64,000 nt of DNA from Enterococcus hulanensis. GTDB taxonomy: Bacteria; Bacillota; Bacilli; Lactobacillales; Enterococcaceae. Each line of letters starts with the position of its first letter. Position 1 is the stretch's first letter. The stretch spans positions 62,001-126,000 of the forward strand of contig NZ_BJED01000001.1 in the NCBI RefSeq assembly GCF_005405485.1, in the 5' to 3' direction. The notes below the pieces were generated by a model. The model was given only the letters and a program-made list of their open reading frames with translations. It was not told where the DNA came from and ran no database searches. The position numbers and the translations under genes are program-made. This document shows positions 59,914 to 64,000 of the stretch, one piece after another.

Positions 59914-60587
59914 ATGGCATGCTCCTTTTTGAAAATGTCGTAAACGGCGCGAACATCGGCTAGATTTAATTCTGCCGTTTTTGTGAAGGTCTTGAATGCT
60001 GCTTTGAATTCCGCGTTTGTTCCAATGGCGATAGGCAAGGCCCCGCTGACACTAATAGCAGTGATGCCGGCGATTGAATCCTCGATTCCGACACATTCTG
60101 CCGGTTCGAGGTTCAGGGCCTTGGCCGCTGCTAAGAAAATATCGGGCGCGGGTTTTCCTTGGGCTACTTTACTAGGATCGGCAATCGCATCGAAAGCGTC
60201 GGTCAATTGAAGCTTGTCTAAAATAGCTGGGCCATTCAAACTTGCCGAGGCTAAAGCCAGCTTCACCTCATTTTCCTTTAGCTCCGCAATAAATTCGCTA
60301 ATGCCCGGCAAAATATTTCTTGGCGATAGATCCTTTAAGGAAGCAAGGTACAGCTCGTTCTTTTCTATTAATAGCTGTTGAAACATACTGTCTGAAACAC
60401 TAACGTCTAAGTGATCCAGAATCACCTGCAGCGAGTCGCCGCGGCTGACGCCTTTGGTCTGTTCTTCTAAATGGTCAGGCAGTTCAGCAGCAAAATAACT
60501 ATTCGCTAGTTTTTGCCACGCCTGAAAATGCAGGGAGGAGGTGTCGGCGATGACACCATCTAGGTCAAATAAAGCCCCTTTAAACAA
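59907..60587 (-). CDS. pgmB: Beta-phosphoglucomutase (HAD family)
   Basis: About 226 residues starting at a TTG (60587) that overlaps the end of the GH78 gene. GGGAGG lies 9 nt upstream; GTG 60608 is the other option. Motif I is 'GALFDLDGVIADTSSLHFQ', with 'LALASASLNGPAIL', 'AQGKPAPDIFLAAAKAL' and 'CVGIEDSIAGITAI' as further HAD motifs. It converts beta-glucose 1-phosphate to glucose 6-phosphate. Its presence with glycosidases suggests a phosphorolytic step elsewhere in the pathway. Confidence 0.88.
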   Translation of the reverse strand: MFKGALFDLDGVIADTSSLHFQAWQKLANSYFAAELPDHLEEQTKGVSRGDSLQVILDHLDVSVSDSMFQQLLIEKNELYLASLKDLSPRNILPGISEFIAELKENEVKLALASASLNGPAILDKLQLTDAFDAIADPSKVAQGKPAPDIFLAAAKALNLEPAECVGIEDSIAGITAISVSGALPIAIGTNAEFKAAFKTFTKTAELNLADVRAVYDIFKKEHAIW

Positions 60588-63405
60588 CGGCAACAGCCTC
60601 CCGTTCACTTAAAATCGGTGTCTCGACTAAGACTGCGTTGATTTTTGCTAAATTTTCAGGTGAGATTTGAATAAATGGCAATAGGGTATTCAGCTTGGTC
60701 AAGGACATCGTTCCTAGTCCGCCCTGTATCGCGGCTGGATCGTTTCTGAAGAAGTCTAAAACAGGATCGATTTGATCAATTTTTTTGACTAATAGATTAT
60801 CTGCCATGATTTCCGCTGCCGGTGTTTCGCTCGTATAGTGCTCAATATAATTTTCACTTGGAATGTAGCTGATCGCATAGGTGCCGCAGGTAAGAGTGAA
60901 CTTGCCGCCGATTTTTTGCTCATTATTTACAGTAACAGGAACATTTTCAGCTCTTGGTAAATCAACATTCACGATACTACCAAACGGCACAGACAGGTTG
61001 ATCTTGATCGTATGCTCTGAATCCGCTTCGATCTGTGATTGAACAGCCAGTTTTCCATAAGGAGTGTCGAAATGCCCTTTTATCTGCTTCAAGCGATAAT
61101 CGAAGAGTGGGGCGAAGGTTGCCTTTTGATAACCCGGAGCATCGCTTTGAATTCCTAACAAATAATTATATGCCCACTCCATAATGGCACCAAAGCTGTA
61201 ATGGTTCAGCGAATTCATTCCTTCTGGATTCATGGAGCCGTCTGCCTCTACTGAATTCCAGCGTTCCCAAATTGTTGTTGCCCCAAGATTTACTGCATAC
61301 AGCCAGCTCGGGAAATCCTCCAAAAGAAAAATCTTGGTAGCCAATTTATGATAGCCGCAGCGCGATAAGACTTGGCAGATAAACGGTGTGCCGACAAAAC
61401 CAGTCGTCAAATGATCGTTATCCTTTTTCAAGCGAGCAACTAAATCCTTGGCGACACGTGCTCGTTGGGCTTCTGGGACCAGCTCAAAATGCAGCGCAAG
61501 TGCGTAAGCAGTCTGTGTGTCTATTGCTAAACGACCATTGGCAGTGATGTATTCCTCCAGAATCGCCTGTTTAATCTGTTGGGCCTGTTGGCGATAATGA
61601 GCGGCATCCGCTGGGAAATCTAGGATATCTGCGGTGTTCGCCACGATAATACTAGAATAGTAATAATAGACCGACGCGATAAAATCTTCCTCAGTTTTTC
61701 CAGTAGGCAATGCCGGATTTTCGCCATCCAGCGCTAACCAATCACCGAACTGGAAGGTTCCCGTCCATAGCTGATCACTGCTGCTATTTCGGCGAATCCA
61801 TTCTACCCAGCTCTTCATGGCTGGATAATTTTGCCGCAGAATCGCTGGATCACCATAAATCTGATACATATTCCACGGAATAATGGTAGCCGCATCGCCC
61901 CAAACAGCTGCACCGCCGTCTGGATTTCCCATCGAAGGTGCGTACATCGGCACCATACCATCGTGCAGGGCCTGCTCCACAGCAATATCCTTAGCGTACT
62001 TTTTAAAGAAAGGAAAGACATTCATATTTAAGGCCGCGGTATTTGAGAATACTTCCGCGTCACCCGTCCAGCCCAACCGTTCATCTCGTTGCGGACAATC
62101 GGTCGGGATATCTAAGAAATTGCTTTTTTGCCCCCAAAGAACATTTTGGAAGAAGCGATTGACCTTCGGATTGGTCGTTTCGATGGTACCAGTCGTCGGC
62201 ATCTCTGAATAGAGCACCGCTGCTTGGAAATCTTCTGGTTTTAAGGACTGTGTGTTTCCTTCAACTTTGACATAACGATAGCCGTAGAAGGTAAAGTGGG
62301 GACGAACCCATTTTTCTTCGCCATCAGAGATATAAACGAATGCCGCTCGTGCTTCCCGCAGGTTGTCGCGATAGAAGTTCTCTTCCTGTAAAATTTCGCC
62401 CATTTGAAAGACTAATTTAGTGCCTTTTGGTTCCCGATTATAAAATTCCATCCAGCCGGTCTGATTTTGGCCGAAATCAAGAACATATTCATCAGCGGGT
62501 GTATGAAGGATTTCTTGGACAGGAAGCCGATCCATGATTTTGACAGGCAAGCTTAAACGATCCTGCAATAGACGCTTGTCTTGGTCTAAGATCATGACAG
62601 GCTGCCAGTTTTCCGGCAGGATCGTATCATCCAAATCCTCACCATAATAAATCTCAGACTTCGTTATTTTCCCGCTAGTCGTAAGCCACGTTTGGTCAGT
62701 CGGAATGATTTCACCACGGCCATCTTCGTATTCCAAATGGTATTCAGCAATAATGCGGTGATGATCGCCATAGATATTTGCCATCCCGCCGTCAAATCCC
62801 AGAGTTCCTTTGTACCAGCCATCACCTGTTGAAACCAACAACTCGTGCTTTTCGGCGGTATTGAAGGCTTCCGTCACATCATAGGTTTGCACTTGTAGCC
62901 ATTGGTCATACGCTGTTACGCCAGGTGTCAAATATTCGTCTCCGACTTTTTCACCATCAATATAGGTCTCGTAAACACCTAGACCAGTGATATACAAACG
63001 GGCCTGTTTCACCTTTGTATCGAGAGTGATTTCTTTTTTGAAGAGGGTGTTTTGAATCGTTTTGTCCGAATGAGCGATCCAATCGGCTTCAAATGGTTCA
63101 TTCATTTTTCCGGTTTCAAAAAAAGTCGTTCCGGTTACTTGGTTTTGATTTTGGTCTTCAAGGGTAACTTTGACTTGATAACGAGTTCGAGGACTCAGCA
63201 CTAAAGGCACTTCAAAATAATTCGTATCAAAGGGCAGCTTTTCTGTCTGATAAACAGGCTGATCAGGATGTTCGGTCCAAATCGTCAGCTGTTTGGTTAG
63301 CTGAATGAACTGATCGGCTGCTACAACGAAATCAATTCGCAGATCGTCTAGCTGAAAACCGATGGGTTCGGTCATGTGATTGATTAAAATGCTCGAGATA
63401 TTCAT
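60580..63405 (-). CDS. Alpha-L-rhamnosidase (GH78)
   Basis: 941 residues with the full GH78 plan: N-terminal beta domains ('ARLYITGLGVYETYIDGEKV', 'DFGQNQTGWMEF'), then an (alpha/alpha)6 barrel with the catalytic region 'FLDIPTDCPQRDERLGWTGD' (general acid Glu), 'WGDAATIIPW', 'TGFVGTPFICQVLS' and 'WERWNSVEADGSMNPEG'. No signal peptide, so cytosolic. It removes alpha-L-rhamnose from plant glycosides or glycans. GGAGCG precedes ATG, and the GH3 gene ends 14 nt upstream. Confidence 0.92.
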   Translation of the reverse strand: MNISSILINHMTEPIGFQLDDLRIDFVVAADQFIQLTKQLTIWTEHPDQPVYQTEKLPFDTNYFEVPLVLSPRTRYQVKVTLEDQNQNQVTGTTFFETGKMNEPFEADWIAHSDKTIQNTLFKKEITLDTKVKQARLYITGLGVYETYIDGEKVGDEYLTPGVTAYDQWLQVQTYDVTEAFNTAEKHELLVSTGDGWYKGTLGFDGGMANIYGDHHRIIAEYHLEYEDGRGEIIPTDQTWLTTSGKITKSEIYYGEDLDDTILPENWQPVMILDQDKRLLQDRLSLPVKIMDRLPVQEILHTPADEYVLDFGQNQTGWMEFYNREPKGTKLVFQMGEILQEENFYRDNLREARAAFVYISDGEEKWVRPHFTFYGYRYVKVEGNTQSLKPEDFQAAVLYSEMPTTGTIETTNPKVNRFFQNVLWGQKSNFLDIPTDCPQRDERLGWTGDAEVFSNTAALNMNVFPFFKKYAKDIAVEQALHDGMVPMYAPSMGNPDGGAAVWGDAATIIPWNMYQIYGDPAILRQNYPAMKSWVEWIRRNSSSDQLWTGTFQFGDWLALDGENPALPTGKTEEDFIASVYYYYSSIIVANTADILDFPADAAHYRQQAQQIKQAILEEYITANGRLAIDTQTAYALALHFELVPEAQRARVAKDLVARLKKDNDHLTTGFVGTPFICQVLSRCGYHKLATKIFLLEDFPSWLYAVNLGATTIWERWNSVEADGSMNPEGMNSLNHYSFGAIMEWAYNYLLGIQSDAPGYQKATFAPLFDYRLKQIKGHFDTPYGKLAVQSQIEADSEHTIKINLSVPFGSIVNVDLPRAENVPVTVNNEQKIGGKFTLTCGTYAISYIPSENYIEHYTSETPAAEIMADNLLVKKIDQIDPVLDFFRNDPAAIQGGLGTMSLTKLNTLLPFIQISPENLAKINAVLVETPILSEREAVAVV

Positions 63406-63419
63406 TTTTACGCTCCTTT

Positions 63420-64000
63420 TTATAGTTTGGTGGTAAAATCGCCGCAGAATGGATCAACTGGACTGATGCCTTCGAATGCTTCAGCGCCGGTCATTTTACG
63501 GATCACCGCCGCGATACTTTCTTTATTGCCAGTATAGGTATTGATATAAGTAGAGATCGCCGGCACATCAAACAAGTGATACGGATTCGCAGTTGAGATA
63601 AAGACGGTTGGGATCGACTTCATGAACCACGGAGCATCGGCAGCCATTAAATGAATCCAGTCCAAACGGGTCGTTGTCTGATTGCTGGCGGTTTCGACGT
63701 TGGCGACGTATAGTGCCAGATCAAATTTTTCTTTCATTTCGGCTACGCCTTCTTCAAAAATCTCATGAAAGTCCAGGCGGCTGCGGTCATACAAAGTGAC
63801 TTCAAAACCAAGTGATTCCAGCTGTGTTTGGAAGTGTTCCGTGACTTTTCCGCCTTCTTTAAAGCCGCCATCGTCTGAGTCTCCAAGGACTACCATGCGA
63901 ATGCGGGGATAGCGTTCAACGGTTAATGGTAAGAGCTGATCGCGATCTTTGACTAGTGTGACCGATTTTTTAGCCGCCGCCGCTGCTTTTTCCGCGTGTT
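63420..64000 (-). CDS. C-terminal part of a GH3-family glycosidase
   Basis: The frame is open to the window edge, so the start is missing. Visible residues include 'KKSVTLVKDRDQLLPL', the start of the GH3 C-terminal domain, and 'IPTVFISTANPYHLFDVPAIS' with 'STYINTYTGNKESIAAVIRK', as in NagZ-like beta-N-acetylglucosaminidases and beta-glucosidases. First visible gene of the minus-strand glycosidase operon. Confidence 0.8.
   Translation of the reverse strand, partial: HAEKAAAAAKKSVTLVKDRDQLLPLTVERYPRIRMVVLGDSDDGGFKEGGKVTEHFQTQLESLGFEVTLYDRSRLDFHEIFEEGVAEMKEKFDLALYVANVETASNQTTTRLDWIHLMAADAPWFMKSIPTVFISTANPYHLFDVPAISTYINTYTGNKESIAAVIRKMTGAEAFEGISPVDPFCGDFTTKL

Overview
The window reads as a chromosomal segment of a low-GC Gram-positive of the Lactobacillales, most likely an Enterococcus. 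The evidence is a LiaX/LiaY pair with LiaR-type promoter boxes, a WxL surface-protein cluster with its DUF916/DUF3324 partner, Mga-like regulators, an AA10 chitin monooxygenase of the enterococcal type, PTS and BglG-type antitermination, and an ECF riboflavin transporter under an FMN riboswitch. The species cannot be fixed from this segment. No rRNA, transposase, integrase, phage gene or CRISPR array was seen.

Layout, left to right. (1) 1-9.5 kb: end of a six-hairpin glycosidase, a GPH sugar symporter, an AraC regulator, a glycyl radical enzyme with a short activase, a HAD phosphatase, then a TetR-controlled membrane protein/flavodoxin operon with twin operators. (2) 9.5-12 kb: a non-canonical tRNA-like gene, a riboswitch-controlled riboflavin transporter with an FMN-binding partner, an acetyltransferase and a PspC protein. 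(3) 12-17 kb: a bgl-type PTS operon with two antiterminator sites, a NIF3 protein and a ChbG deacetylase. (4) 17-20 kb: a second pspC and liaX-liaY. The two pspC genes and liaX share a LiaR-like box at identical spacing from the -10 element. (5) 20-29.4 kb: a Mga-like regulator, a MerR-XRE-cupin regulator, and a cre-controlled five-gene operon (2-hydroxyacid dehydrogenase, YkvI transporter, DRE-TIM metallolyase, butyrate-kinase-like and phosphotransbutyrylase-like enzymes), followed by an esterase. (6) 29.7-35.8 kb: a chitin LPMO, a complete agr-type quorum-sensing locus with a 50-residue AgrD gene overlapping both neighbours, a stand-alone LytTR regulator with its own direct-repeat operator, and a secreted NlpC/P60 protein. 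(7) 35.8-44.2 kb: a Mga-like regulator divergent from a five-gene WxL operon. (8) 44.7-46.1 kb: a DUF4430 lipoprotein with an ECF S-component. (9) 46.6-58.2 kb: an atypical response regulator, a 2672-residue LPXTG adhesin with InlB-type repeats, a two-component system and a membrane protein that shares a motif with the adhesin. (10) 58.4-64 kb: a minus-strand glycosidase operon (GH3, GH78, beta-phosphoglucomutase, GH43).

How the parts work together: much of the segment serves plant- or chitin-polysaccharide use and cell-surface interaction. The LPMO, ChbG and PTS genes suggest chito-oligosaccharide or aryl-glucoside use. The end operons suggest rhamnose- and pentose-containing glycans. The agr locus, LytTR protein, NlpC/P60 protein, WxL cluster and adhesin form a signalling and surface block. 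The most noteworthy items are the agrBDCA locus with a predicted CFIWG thiolactone pheromone, the LytTR operator with 21-bp periodicity, the cre-controlled DRE-TIM/Buk/Ptb operon, the glycyl radical enzyme with a ferredoxin-less activase, and the 95-nt tRNA-like gene.
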